Source of the DNA: Amorphochlora amoebiformis
Taxonomy: Eukaryota; Cercozoa; Chlorarachniophyceae
DNA: 64,000 nt
Reading direction: 5' to 3'
NCBI GenBank assembly: GCA_054601695.1
Contig: BAAHQB010000372.1
Location: 62,001-126,000, forward strand
In this document: positions 1-64,000 of the stretch, in pieces
Layout of the letters: each line of letters opens with the position of its first letter
How positions within the stretch are numbered: the stretch's first letter is position 1
Made by a program: the position numbers and the translations under genes
The notes under the pieces: generated by a model
What the model saw: the letters and a program-made list of their open reading frames with translations, nothing else
What the model was told of the DNA's origin: nothing
The model's database searches: none

Positions 1-31
<31 letters not shown>

Positions 32-115
32 GATGCATATATATATATGTATATATTTGTACATACATATATAAAAATATATATATTATATGTATAAAAA
101 AATATAATTTCATAC

Positions 116-161
<46 letters not shown>

Positions 162-162
162 C

Positions 163-3525
<3,363 letters not shown>

Positions 3526-4113
3526 AACAAGGCCATGGTCGCCGGGGATCGCGCATGGGTTGGGCATCGTCGACGACAGTGCTCGCGCTGGGAAATGGAA
3601 AAAATATATCTGAAATCGGCTAGGGTTGGGAATCCCCGGTTACTAGCGGTTAAATGTCTAGGGGTCTAGCTCAACCCTACTAGGGTTTGTCCAACGCGCT
3701 GGCTAAATTTAGGCCATTTTACTCAGGATCGACCAAAAAAAAGACAAAAAGATAACTCCACGGCCTTCAGCCATGAAAGCATTGAAAGGGCGTCTAGCAC
3801 AAAAAGCATGGTGATAAATCGTGTTAGCACACATCGTAGTGCTAACACGTGTTAGCATACATCATAGTGCTAACACGTGTTAGCATACATCATAGTGCTA
3901 ACACGTGTTAGCATACATCATAGTGCTAACACGTGTCAGCATACATCATAGTGCTAACACGTGTCAGCATACATCATAGTGCTAACACGTGTTAGCATAC
4001 ATCATAGTGCTAACACGTGTTAGCATACATCATAGTGCACGATATGGATATGTAGTACGTGTGTGTATATGTGCTATCGAACGGATTTATATTTACACGT
4101 TGTATAGACGTAC

Positions 4114-4155
<42 letters not shown>

Positions 4156-4197
4156 TATTTACAATATTATATTTATGCATCCGGCATGTGACAATTG

Positions 4198-4249
<52 letters not shown>

Positions 4250-4272
4250 ATAGCATATACATATATACTATG

Positions 4273-4304
<32 letters not shown>

Positions 4305-5099
4305 CTATGGCATACATCTATATTCAATGATATTTTTATATATATTACGATTATGAATAATAACAGTATATGTATACGTGTATATGTATGTGTATATTTG
4401 CATATGTGTATACAATGATTACAATTGCATGTGTCTTTGCTAGTTTGTGTACACTGTGCAAATTGTTAGAAATGGTAGAATAACCCAATTTTCAATACTA
4501 CCAACTAGACAACTCAGTGTTAATGTGATGCCGGTTAAATTTGAAATTCGATATAACAATTGCACATCGGCCAACATTTTATAATTAGTCTAGATAGTAA
4601 TTACAAGCACTGCATGTACACTTCATTTTGCTAAGTCATACTTGAAGTTATGAAGTTCACCAATTGAATTTTTAAGACTAACCTAGCTAACTGATGTCGG
4701 TGAACTTAGCAGATCCACAGGCAATTTCAGCTTGACAAAATATCTAGAACATATCTTGAACATATGCACTAGATACACACACACACACACACACCATTGA
4801 AGGTTCAACACCTCCTTTTGTTCTACACGTGCTAATTATAATAATATATGACTAGTATACATTACTGGACAGCCAAGGTTAGTTTGAACGGTGATTAGTA
4901 TAACTATTTCGGAGTTTCCAGACAATACAATCATCTAGATCTGCTACATCATTAAGGCACGTGCGACTTGTGGGTTAGTAACAGGTTACTACTTAATGGG
5001 GAACCCCAGTGGCGAGAGGGAGTCTCCTCTCTCTCTCTCTCTCTCTCCTCTCTTCCCTCTCTCTCTCCTCTCTTCCCTCTCTCTCCTCTCCAACGTCGA
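3526..5099. other. Intergenic region upstream of the Cys-rich gene
   Basis: This is largely unique DNA with (TA)n at about 4113-4310, a short (CA)n at about 4772-4793 and a CT-rich run at 5030-5090. It holds the palindromic 28-bp repeat described separately, about 300 bp upstream of the Cys-rich start codon, so it is the likely promoter region. I see no convincing exon between 4330 and 5099. Confidence 0.6.
3821..4039. repeat. 28-bp tandem repeat with a 16-bp CACGTG palindrome
   Basis: There are seven full 28-bp units starting at 3841, 3869, 3897, 3925, 3953, 3981 and 4009, plus a degenerate leading unit. Each contains GCTAACACGTGTTAGC, a perfect palindrome around an E-box/G-box CACGTG core; the units at 3925 and 3953 have GTCAGC in the right arm. 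The unit continues ATACATCATAGT. An array of identical palindromes upstream of a gene suggests clustered protein-binding sites, perhaps for a bHLH or bZIP factor, but no binding is shown. Confidence 0.95.
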
Positions 5100-5249
5100 C
5101 TAGAGGTGACGGGGAAGCGCGAGTGGGGCGAAAAACTGGCTCTCTTGAAGCGAAGAAGCCACTGGAAAATCGAGGTCGGCGGTAGGATCTTCTAGGTCTT
5201 GGGTAGCCTCATCGACCATAAGGCTTTTCACAAATTTAAGGCAGCAACT
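5100..5249 (-). CDS. Possible terminal exon, unknown protein
   Basis: This is a minus-strand island open for 49 codons and ending in TAG, with an AG just before it. The peptide is acidic and gene-like (starts SCCLKFVKSLMVDEATQ, ends FFAPLALPRHL). A degenerate copy of its upstream side lies at about 5376-5410. It could be the true 3' end of the JmjC gene or a separate gene; I could not connect it by phase. Confidence 0.35.
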   Translation of the reverse strand, partial: SCCLKFVKSLMVDEATQDLEDPTADLDFPVASSLQESQFFAPLALPRHL

Positions 5250-5285
5250 CTCTTTGTACCTTTGTCATACAGATAATGTGTATGC

Positions 5286-5320
<35 letters not shown>

Positions 5321-5526
5321 CATGTATATATATATATATATGTATATATGTATATATATTATGTATATATACATTTGTCTCCTTGTACCTATGTCACATA
5401 GATAATGTGCATGCATATGTATGTATATATGTGTGTGTATGTATGTGTACATGTACATACATATACATATGTATGTATGTATGTATATATATGTGTGATG
5501 TATGTCTACGCATGTTTATATGTATG

Positions 5527-5562
<36 letters not shown>

Positions 5563-5572
5563 TGAGTGTGTA

Positions 5573-5626
<54 letters not shown>

Positions 5627-5688
5627 AATGAATATTTATAACTTACACAATATGTATGTATATAATGTACACGAAAGAGTATGGCTTG

Positions 5689-5734
<46 letters not shown>

Positions 5735-5777
5735 ATATATCAACATATCAATGTAAAGAGAGAGAGAGAAAAAAAAA

Positions 5778-6101
<324 letters not shown>

Positions 6102-6146
6102 GCTTGAAATGTATATATGTATATATACATATATATATATATACAT

Positions 6147-6177
<31 letters not shown>

Positions 6178-6189
6178 TATGTATATATG

Positions 6190-6261
<72 letters not shown>

Positions 6262-6266
6262 GTATA

Positions 6267-6305
<39 letters not shown>

Positions 6306-6507
6306 TATATGCACATACATATATAACTTACACAATGTGTATATGTATATAATATGTACACGCAGAAAAATTACGACTTGAAATTTTAATCTTTGAGTTT
6401 TTGCGTACCATGCGGGCCTAACATGACGAAGCGTATTACACATTCGAACGCTCACATGCTTCGAGTATTGGGTATACCGACAGGCCCCACTGAATACCTG
6501 ACACCAC

Positions 6508-28337
<21,830 letters not shown>

Positions 28338-29346
28338 TTTTTTGGTATTGACGTGTGGATGTCTTGATATCATTCTGTACAATATATAGATAATTAAACG
28401 AGAATATTAGTATATTAATATATTAATATAAACATATCTATTCCATGACTACCCTACATATATAAGTATGATATCAATAAAAAAAGCCGAGAAATAAATT
28501 AATTTTTCGATCTCAGCGGCCAGCCTCGTGTTGACAAGATGTGCTGGGGTAAGAGCGGGGGGAAATAGGAGGCCCACCGGGCGGGGGAAAGTATATTTTA
28601 CCGATAAACACATCCTAGAAGATATGATAAATTCGCAGGAGAGAGTAGCCCAGATAATATTGCAGGTTTGGGTAGGAATATGTCAAAATCAGGCGAAATA
28701 CGCTGATTCTAATAAGCGAAGACCCACCCGGGAGTGTAATATGACCCGTTGGGCCTCCCTTTTGACCTGCTATAAATATAATATCATATATTTTCAACTG
28801 GAGGGTAGTAAGGGGGTTTGTTGTAAGCAAGTGTGGTTCGATAATGTGAGATATTGGTGTTACAATGGGACCAGAACGATACAATGTGATCCATTCTGAC
28901 TCTACGTTAGAAGACTACGAGGAACATTTGCGAGAGTAACCCTCATATAACCCAATTCCTAACCCGACACCTCTCATCTCGACAACGGCAAATACACCCT
29001 ACCCAGTCTCCCCTTGCCACGAACGTCATACCACAACACAACCTTCCCTTTCCAAGCCTCCTCCTCTCTCTCTCTCTCTCTCTCCCGCCCCCCTCCCGCA
29101 ACTCTCTCCTGGCCTTCTGCGGAAGCCATTACTGACCTTTTCCTTAACCCCAACAGTAGAATACAAGATCCGGACAACAGCTGTTGTGGGGGGTACCTCG
29201 CCATAGCGCTTGCCGTTTGCGAGATTTTCATTATTCCCTTTCTTCTTTTTCTAGTTTCTTCCTTTCCTTGGGAATCTTGAAGCAAATTTCAACACATGAA
29301 ATAAAAAAAAAAAAGATTTATTTTCTTTCTTTTTTGGAGACAATAG

Positions 29347-32742
<3,396 letters not shown>

Positions 32743-33168
32743 TTGGTCGGTACCGCGGTAGCATACATCGTGAAGAAAAGCGCAAAATTAAAAATTAACG
32801 ATACTCTGGATACTGCGGCGAGCGGCAGCTAGCTAGGTCTATCTTGTCTAGGCAATTCCCTACTGCTTGCACGCATCATGACTCTATCTGGTCCATCGGG
32901 AAGTTAAATTAGCAGTGTGAGGGTAAACTCACTTCAAAATTTCGATATTTTGGTTTAATGTGCAAATACTTAGAATGCAGACACTTTTATCTACTAGACT
33001 TAGTCATGAATCTAATTCTAGAATTAACTGACTAATCATTAGTATTGTACAAGTGTGTATATGATTCATTACCGATTGTATGAATGTACATATAAATCAT
33101 ATCATAAAATATATATATATATATATCTAGATATATATATATATCTAGATATATATATATATATATGC

Positions 33169-33237
<69 letters not shown>

Positions 33238-33399
33238 TACTCTAGATACTGAGTATATCATCAATTATATATTTCTTATGAGTCTTATCCGCTGGTTATA
33301 ATACTAGAATAATGCATACATACATCGTGATTGTATACTGTTCTTCTACCAGTATATCGATGTCCAGAATGAATATATAAACCTATGTATACATATACG

Positions 33400-33441
<42 letters not shown>

Positions 33442-33687
33442 ATATATACACATAAAACAATGTATCTATAAAACCAGGTCTAAGTAACGAGTTACAACCC
33501 GATGATAAAAAAGAATGAATCAATCTAATCGATCAAGCTGCGTACGCAACGCACGCTCTCTGGACACACGACACTACACTGTTATGTACGTTCTACTTTT
33601 GTACCAGACTGACATCTCAGCGGATACAGCCAGCGCCATTCAAAACTGATTTGAACCCAACCTGACATCCCCACCCGCTATCATCTA
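32743..33687. other. Intergenic region between convergent genes
   Basis: Mostly unique AT-rich DNA lies downstream of the plus-strand membrane protein gene, with (TA)n at about 33105-33235 and 33405-33450. I see no convincing exon. Confidence 0.5.
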
Positions 33688-35913
<2,226 letters not shown>

Positions 35914-36536
35914 CTTCCTTGGTCAAACCCCGGTATTAAATATAGTACCCGATAATCCCTGAGAAACCCTACTGGGGATTCCCATGGAATCCCGGTTTTC
36001 TCCATTGACATCCGGTATTCATGGGGGCATGAAGCCAGAACGACAATTGTACTAGGTGTCGGGGAACCACATACCGGCAGCGCCTGAACCCGACCTGGGA
36101 GAATAGACACCGGACGCCCTAAAGTTGGTTATGAGTTTGTTGTAAATTTCGAGCTATTCCGTATCTCTCTGCTACAGGTGCGAGTCACCGTGCGACCAAG
36201 AATGGCGCGACAGACTTGTCACGAAGGACAGGAACAACGTGCCAAAAGTTTGGTGATCCTCGTGCTCGCATGGCCGTGAGATTTAAGTAGTTGTAAAGTG
36301 TACCTTAGACTGAATCTGCAGATTGGATACATGAACGACAAAGTTTCGGGCTTTTACCAAGAGAGTTACAACGGATCGTGATTGTATCATGTTTGTTACG
36401 CTAATTTAGTTGCTAGATCGAGAAATATATACATGTATCTTCTGGTATTCTACTGCTATTAATATTATTACTAGGCCTACTCTAGTACTGTCAGATCCAT
36501 CACCTTGATGATATACACTAGTATATATTCACACAC

Positions 36537-36600
<64 letters not shown>

Positions 36601-36625
36601 TATGTATACACATACACTATAGATA

Positions 36626-36704
<79 letters not shown>

Positions 36705-37158
36705 CATGCACATTTATATTATGTAGTATACTAGTTCACAATAGTATTCGATATATTGTACTCAGTAGTATATGTGGAACCATACAGCGCATGAGTATTA
36801 GGTCGACCATGACAACTGTATGCATATAACTCAAAAGAAAAACTTTTGATCGATCTGCACTGCCGTACAAAGTACATCTAGATATGCATATTGTTACATA
36901 AAATCTAGTACTTGTATATAGATGGCTAGTATTAACCAGATTAAGTTCATAATTTACTCACCTTACATGTTGTAAAATATGACCCGATGATCCACGTAGT
37001 ATACTCTGGTGCTGGTCATTATTATAAACATGTATATGTATTCTATTCAGCTGAAACTCAGCACGCAGACCTAGTAAGTATAGGAGGAGACTCTAGACTC
37101 TGAAATCGAATTAATGAGAATATTCTAGGAATAGTCCAGAGCTTCTGCATGACTCGCC
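35914..37158. other. Intergenic region
   Basis: Mostly unique DNA between the 3' end of the aldo-keto reductase gene and the next minus-strand gene, with one (TA)n block at 36539-36700. I see no convincing exon chain. Confidence 0.5.
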
Positions 37159-46402
<9,244 letters not shown>

Positions 46403-46592
46403 CGCTGTACCAAAAGATTAGAGTTAGGGTTAGGGGTTAGGGTTACTGTTTAGGGTTAGGGGTAAGTTAGGGTTAGGGTTAGGGTTAGGGTTAGGGTTAA
46501 GTTGGAAAATAGGCCTAACGATTGCTAGGGTAAAATTTAGCAATTACTGTCAGGGTGTCAAGTTAGGGTTGGGGCTTGGGTTTGGGTTTAGG

Positions 46593-55141
<8,549 letters not shown>

Positions 55142-55226
55142 CTGAAGATACACGAATTATTTTTTTTACATTTGTGTTTTGAGTTCGGTACTATATGTGT
55201 ATATCAAAAGTTTTGCAATAGCATGT

Positions 55227-55310
<84 letters not shown>

Positions 55311-55313
55311 AAA

Positions 55314-55370
<57 letters not shown>

Positions 55371-55412
55371 AGTGGGTGTGAGTGTACATATATGTATGAA
55401 TGTATGTATGTT

Positions 55413-55444
<32 letters not shown>

Positions 55445-55573
55445 CATATTTAAGCATGTATCATATGTAATATATAAATATCATACGTGAGAGTAACGTA
55501 CATGCCATAATTGTATCTATGTAAAATATACATATACATACATTTACACAAATATGTACATATGCATATATGC

Positions 55574-56340
<767 letters not shown>

Positions 56341-56518
56341 CTACGATCCTTATCGAACATATTAGATTTTTGGATGGGCGGATATGTGAAGGAAAGGATA
56401 TGTGAAGAAAAGTGAATAAACGTGTACGCGAATTCGACATGCATGAGCGTGCGGTCTAAGAGAATATCTCATCGGTATATCTTCTTTCCCTCCCCGCCCC
56501 GCCCCCTATATTCTCCGC

Positions 56519-56748
56519 CACGTGTTAGTTCTCCGAGGGGTATTTCTCCGACCGTCACCTCCAAAAAAATCTCCGAAACCCGAAAAAAAAGAAGAGAATA
56601 AAATTAGCACCCCCCCGCCCCCTCCTCTCCCCTTCACAAAACCCCTTCCTCCCACTTTCGATAATTTTTATCTGCCTTAGAAGAATTGAAGGGAAAATGA
56701 GAGTGCGCACGGCTTGGGGGTAGCTTGTCGTCACCAGGTGACACGTGT
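56519..56748 (+). promoter_or_regulatory. CACGTG sites upstream of the macrodomain gene
   Basis: CACGTG occurs at 56519-56524 and within ACACGTGT at 56741-56748, 166 bp before the ATG. Because ACACGTGT recurs in repeats and near other genes in this window, these are candidate binding sites. There is no direct evidence of function. Confidence 0.3.
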
Positions 56749-56913
56749 AAGAATACAGTGACATGCCCGCGTGACAATGAGAAAATATTTTCTGATAAAT
56801 CCAGAAATTCGGCCGAATTTCTCGGAAGCCAACTCTCCCCCTAATGGCGCCCCACAGCTCCTGCGGACACATTTCAATCCGTCTTCCTACATATTCAACA
56901 CCGAGCAAAAGCA

Positions 56914-57945
56914 ATGCAATCGAATAATTTCCGTCAGCTTGTCCTGGATGCTCTTATTCTTGCCGAACAAGAAGCAGCCTTTTTCCACTCCACATCAACG
57001 CTCCAGCCCAATGGGGATCACGCTACCGCGACCTTGGACACTAAACCCGACCCTTCAAACCCCCAAAAATTCCTCTCGTCGATTCCACGATGGAAGTACG
57101 AAGCCAACGACACAAAGACCCTCCGACAGCGCCTCAGACATATCATTGTCACCGCTGGATTTGATTTCACAGAGCTCAGCATCGTCGCTATCGAGAAGGT
57201 CTTGAGATTCGAGCAGCGGAGTCGTTTCCATTCCGCTCCAACTGTGAAGGCTAGCAGTCTTCGGCTCTTTCCTGGGCTTCCTAGGATAGCCCTCTGGCGT
57301 GGTGATATTACACGCCTTGAGGTCGACGCGATCGTTAACGCGGGAAACTCGCAGCTCCTTGGTTGCTTTCAGCCAAACCATATCTGCATCGACAACATCA
57401 TCCACTCCAGGTCCGGTCCCAGGCTCCGCGCAGAGTGTAGGAAGGTGATGAAGGGTTCGACACTTCCGACGGGCAAAGCCCGCGTGACGGACGCATATCT
57501 ACTGCCGGCGCGGAATGTGATTCACACGGTTGGGCCTATCTATCACGGGAAGAAAGAGGAGGAAAACCTGCTTGCAAGCTGTTATACGTCGACGCTGGAC
57601 CTCTGTCGGGAGAAAGGGCTGCGATCCGTCGCATTCTGCTGCATCTCCACCGGGCTGTTTGGCTATCCCGGCGATCGCGCGTGTAGGACCGCCGTGGAGA
57701 GCGTGATTGAGTGGCTGTTGAAGCATGGATCAGGAGACGCTAAAGTTGACCTCGTAGTGTTTGACACGTACTCGGAGAAGGACTACGAGCTTTATCGAAA
57801 GGAGTTGGCGAGGGTACGGGACAGAGGAGGCGGGGCGGAGTTACTGAGGCGATTCCAGGAAGAAAAGATTACTGGAAGAATAGAAAAGAAGGTTCAGGGA
57901 GCGAAGAGAGGTAATGAGGAATGTCTAGAGGAAAAGCAAAGCTAA
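56914..57945 (+). CDS. Zinc-type macrodomain ADP-ribose hydrolase
   Basis: This is one uninterrupted 343-codon frame; an in-frame stop at 56842 and no earlier in-frame ATG fix this start. Residues 1-120 are an alpha-helical N-terminal extension. Residues 123-300 are a macrodomain: ALWRGDITRL (Asp131), VDAIVNAGNSQLLGC (Asn142, Asn145; NAGN instead of the usual NAAN), then CFQPNHICIDNIIH with Cys151, His156 and Cys158 as likely zinc ligands, YLLPARNVIHTVGPI, and the loop CISTGLFGYP (243-252). The GCF-P-H-CIDN signature marks the zinc-containing macrodomain class known from bacteria and fungi, which removes ADP-ribose from proteins; in Firmicutes it pairs with SirTM sirtuins, none of which is visible here. 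The last 45 residues are charged. It is the only intronless gene found and is more GC-rich than its surroundings. Confidence 0.95.
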   Translation: MQSNNFRQLVLDALILAEQEAAFFHSTSTLQPNGDHATATLDTKPDPSNPQKFLSSIPRWKYEANDTKTLRQRLRHIIVTAGFDFTELSIVAIEKVLRFEQRSRFHSAPTVKASSLRLFPGLPRIALWRGDITRLEVDAIVNAGNSQLLGCFQPNHICIDNIIHSRSGPRLRAECRKVMKGSTLPTGKARVTDAYLLPARNVIHTVGPIYHGKKEEENLLASCYTSTLDLCREKGLRSVAFCCISTGLFGYPGDRACRTAVESVIEWLLKHGSGDAKVDLVVFDTYSEKDYELYRKELARVRDRGGGAELLRRFQEEKITGRIEKKVQGAKRGNEECLEEKQS

Positions 57946-58190
57946 CAGGTGGCTATTCTCTATTTTCGCTGTAAAGTTAACTTAGTTTATCAATGACAAT
58001 TCCAGTTTATCGATAGCTCGCGCATCATACATCAAGTATACATACATGCAGTACAAGCATAATATAACATACCTACCATCTAGAAGATGCTACTAAGTAT
58101 GTGACAAGTCCGGGATATTAATCACTAGGAAACCATACATGTTGAAAATATATGTATTAAATATATATATATATATATATATATGTATGC

Positions 58191-58232
<42 letters not shown>

Positions 58233-58255
58233 TTTATATATATTTATACATATTT

Positions 58256-58344
<89 letters not shown>

Positions 58345-58374
58345 TATATATATATATATACTAGCAATGACTCA

Positions 58375-58418
<44 letters not shown>

Positions 58419-58498
58419 ATATGTATGTATACCATATATACATATATATATATATATACATGTACATATACATAATATACAGCTGTATATGTAAAAAG

Positions 58499-58551
<53 letters not shown>

Positions 58552-58727
58552 AATTAATATATATTATATATATATATATATTTATATACATATATATATA
58601 TATATATATATTAAATATATATATATACTCATAAATATATATATATATATACGTATGATTTCACAAACCCGTATAAATAATATATATATATATATATATA
58701 TATTATACATATATATATACATAATTT

Positions 58728-58767
<40 letters not shown>

Positions 58768-59007
58768 TTTATATATATATATATACATACATATATATAT
58801 ATATACATACATACATATTCATATACATGCTATACAAATTCAAACAGACATAACATAAAAGTTTTTTCAAATTCAAATAATAAAAAGGCAATGATAATCC
58901 CGACATACGCTCATTCACACCGAACACAATATCTTATCCATCTCATGGGCATTCCGCCCTTCCCTTCCACCTCACTACCGGCGTATATTCAGGCTTTCTC
59001 CGCCTAA

Positions 59008-59072
<65 letters not shown>

Positions 59073-59110
59073 ATTCAAATGTACTATGAATGCGCATATA
59101 TACTTATATA

Positions 59111-59172
<62 letters not shown>

Positions 59173-59201
59173 CAGCACATACTTGAATGGCGTAGTAGCC
59201 C

Positions 59202-59236
<35 letters not shown>

Positions 59237-59261
59237 ATATATTATATGTGTAATTTATTAT

Positions 59262-59298
<37 letters not shown>

Positions 59299-59394
59299 CA
59301 TATATATAATATGTATATATAATAGATTATATATACATATATACATATATAAATATGTATATATATATATACATATACATAAAAAAATACATTG

Positions 59395-59447
<53 letters not shown>

Positions 59448-59761
59448 ATATATATATATATGTATATGTATACATCTCAAAAGTATAGGACGTCCACCAC
59501 GATTAGAAAGCCATTCAAGTATGTGTATACATATCTATAATATATATATATATATATATATGTATAATACAATATACATTCACATATACACATACCTGAA
59601 GGGGTTCAAAGAATATATTATATGTATATATATATATATAGATATATATATATATATACATACCATACAGATACATACACATATATATACATACATACAC
59701 AAATATATATAATATATATATAGATACACACATAAATACACCCACATACCCACACACACAC
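57946..59761. other. TA-rich region with small unassigned islands
   Basis: (TA)n dominates, with a unique stretch at 57946-58145 and islands at 58835-59000, 59170-59205 and 59470-59545. The minus strand has short islands with AG/GT borders (for example 59176-59202, GYYAIQVCA) that could be the last exons of the PIP kinase gene. A copy of ACATACTTGAATGGC occurs in opposite orientations at about 59176 and 59520. Confidence 0.4.
59065..59099. other. Perfect 13-bp inverted repeat
   Basis: ATATGCGCATTCA (59065-59077) and TGAATGCGCATAT (59087-59099) are perfect reverse complements around a 9-nt loop. Flanking (TA)n could extend the stem. No gene is evident here. Confidence 0.9.
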
Positions 59762-62658
<2,897 letters not shown>

Positions 62659-62751
62659 CTGTACACGTGTCACGTTTCGAAGTAAGCGGAAAAAGAGACG
62701 GATAGAGAAAGGTTATTCGGCCTCTCAAGATTTGCTTTTTCAAAACAGATT

Positions 62752-63121
62752 TGAGAGAGAGAGAGAGAGAGCGCGAGGGAGCGAGAGAGAGAGAGAGCGC
62801 CAGAGAGCGAGAGAGAGAGAGAGCGCCAGAGAGCGAGAGAGAGAGAGAGCGCCAGAGAGCGAGAGAGAGAGCGCGCGAGAGAGCGAGAGGAGAGAGAGAG
62901 AGAGCGTGAGAGAGCGAGAGAGAGCGAGAGAGATAGAGAAAAGAGAGAGAACACAGAGAGAGAGAGAGAACAGAGAGAGAGAGAGTGAGAGAAAAGAGAG
63001 AGAACACAGAGAGAGAGAGAGAACAGAGAGAGAGAGTGAGAGAAAAGAGAGAGAGAGAAAAGAGAAAGAGAGAAAGAGAGATTAAAGAGAGAGAGAAGAG
63101 AGAGAGAGAGAAAAGAGAGAA

Positions 63122-63174
<53 letters not shown>

Positions 63175-63280
63175 AGAGAGAGAGAGAGAGAAAAGAGAGA
63201 AAAGAGAGAAAAGGGAGAAAAGAGAGAGAGAAAAAGACAGAGAGAGAGAGAGAAAAGAAATAGAGATAGTGAGAGCGAGG
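62752..63280. repeat. (GA)n-rich array
   Basis: About 500 bp of GAGAGA with GCGAGAGAGC, CAGAGAGC and AAAGAGAG variants forms several short higher-order repeats, for example GAGAGCGCCAGAGAGC three times at about 62794-62860. It lies upstream of PIPK exon 62658-62576. Arg/Glu frames are artefacts. Confidence 0.97.

Positions 63281-64000
<720 letters not shown>

Noticed and set aside
56771-57205. Second plus-strand frame overlapping the macrodomain start
   Set aside because: It is a shadow frame of the macrodomain coding sequence with no motif support.

Overview
The window is eukaryotic nuclear DNA in which most bases are microsatellite: (TA)n almost everywhere, plus long (TTA)n, (GA)n, (GT)n and (CG)n tracts, minisatellites and interstitial TTAGGG arrays. 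Long open frames made of Tyr-Ile, Arg-Glu, Val-Cys or Thr-His repeats are only microsatellites read as protein. The real coding sequence is carried by short non-repetitive islands, often 20-135 nt, flanked by AG on one side and GT on the other. Joining islands on one strand with matching codon phase gives recognisable proteins, so the genes are split into many tiny exons and their introns are packed with (TA)n. No splice was tested experimentally; joins rest on AG/GT borders, phase continuity and family motifs.

Layout: a secreted Cys-rich repeat protein (minus, 3525 to beyond base 1); a JmjC/cupin dioxygenase (minus, about 18333-6508); a membrane-anchored protein of unknown function (minus, 24014-20631); a YggT/YlmG-type membrane protein (minus, 28337-25771); an unknown two-helix membrane protein (plus, about 29347-32742); a basic CxxC protein of unknown function (minus, about 35913-33688); a complete aldo-keto reductase in 19 exons (minus, 46402-37159); a complete TauD/TfdA (SyrP-like) Fe(II)/2-oxoglutarate dioxygenase in 16 exons (minus, 55141-46593); a small hypothetical gene (minus, about 56340-55662); an intronless zinc-type macrodomain ADP-ribose hydrolase (plus, 56914-57945); and the C-terminal part of a phosphatidylinositol phosphate kinase (minus, from beyond 62658 to 59762).

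Organism: TTAGGG-type repeats, GT-AG introns, a YggT-like protein with a possible bipartite presequence and a Cys-rich module that I associate with algal and protist secreted proteins suggest an alga, perhaps with a secondary plastid. This is inference; the species cannot be named from the sequence. Most genes lie head to tail on the minus strand, and the reductase starts only about 190 bp after the dioxygenase stops. No pathway linking the genes is evident.

The most unusual biology is the gene architecture. Introns are TA-filled. Many exons have partial 'echo' copies of one splice-site end lying just outside the parent exon and separated from it by (TA)n. Telomere-like arrays sit directly against splice acceptors, and one array appears to be translated as Leu-Thr repeats inside a dioxygenase exon.
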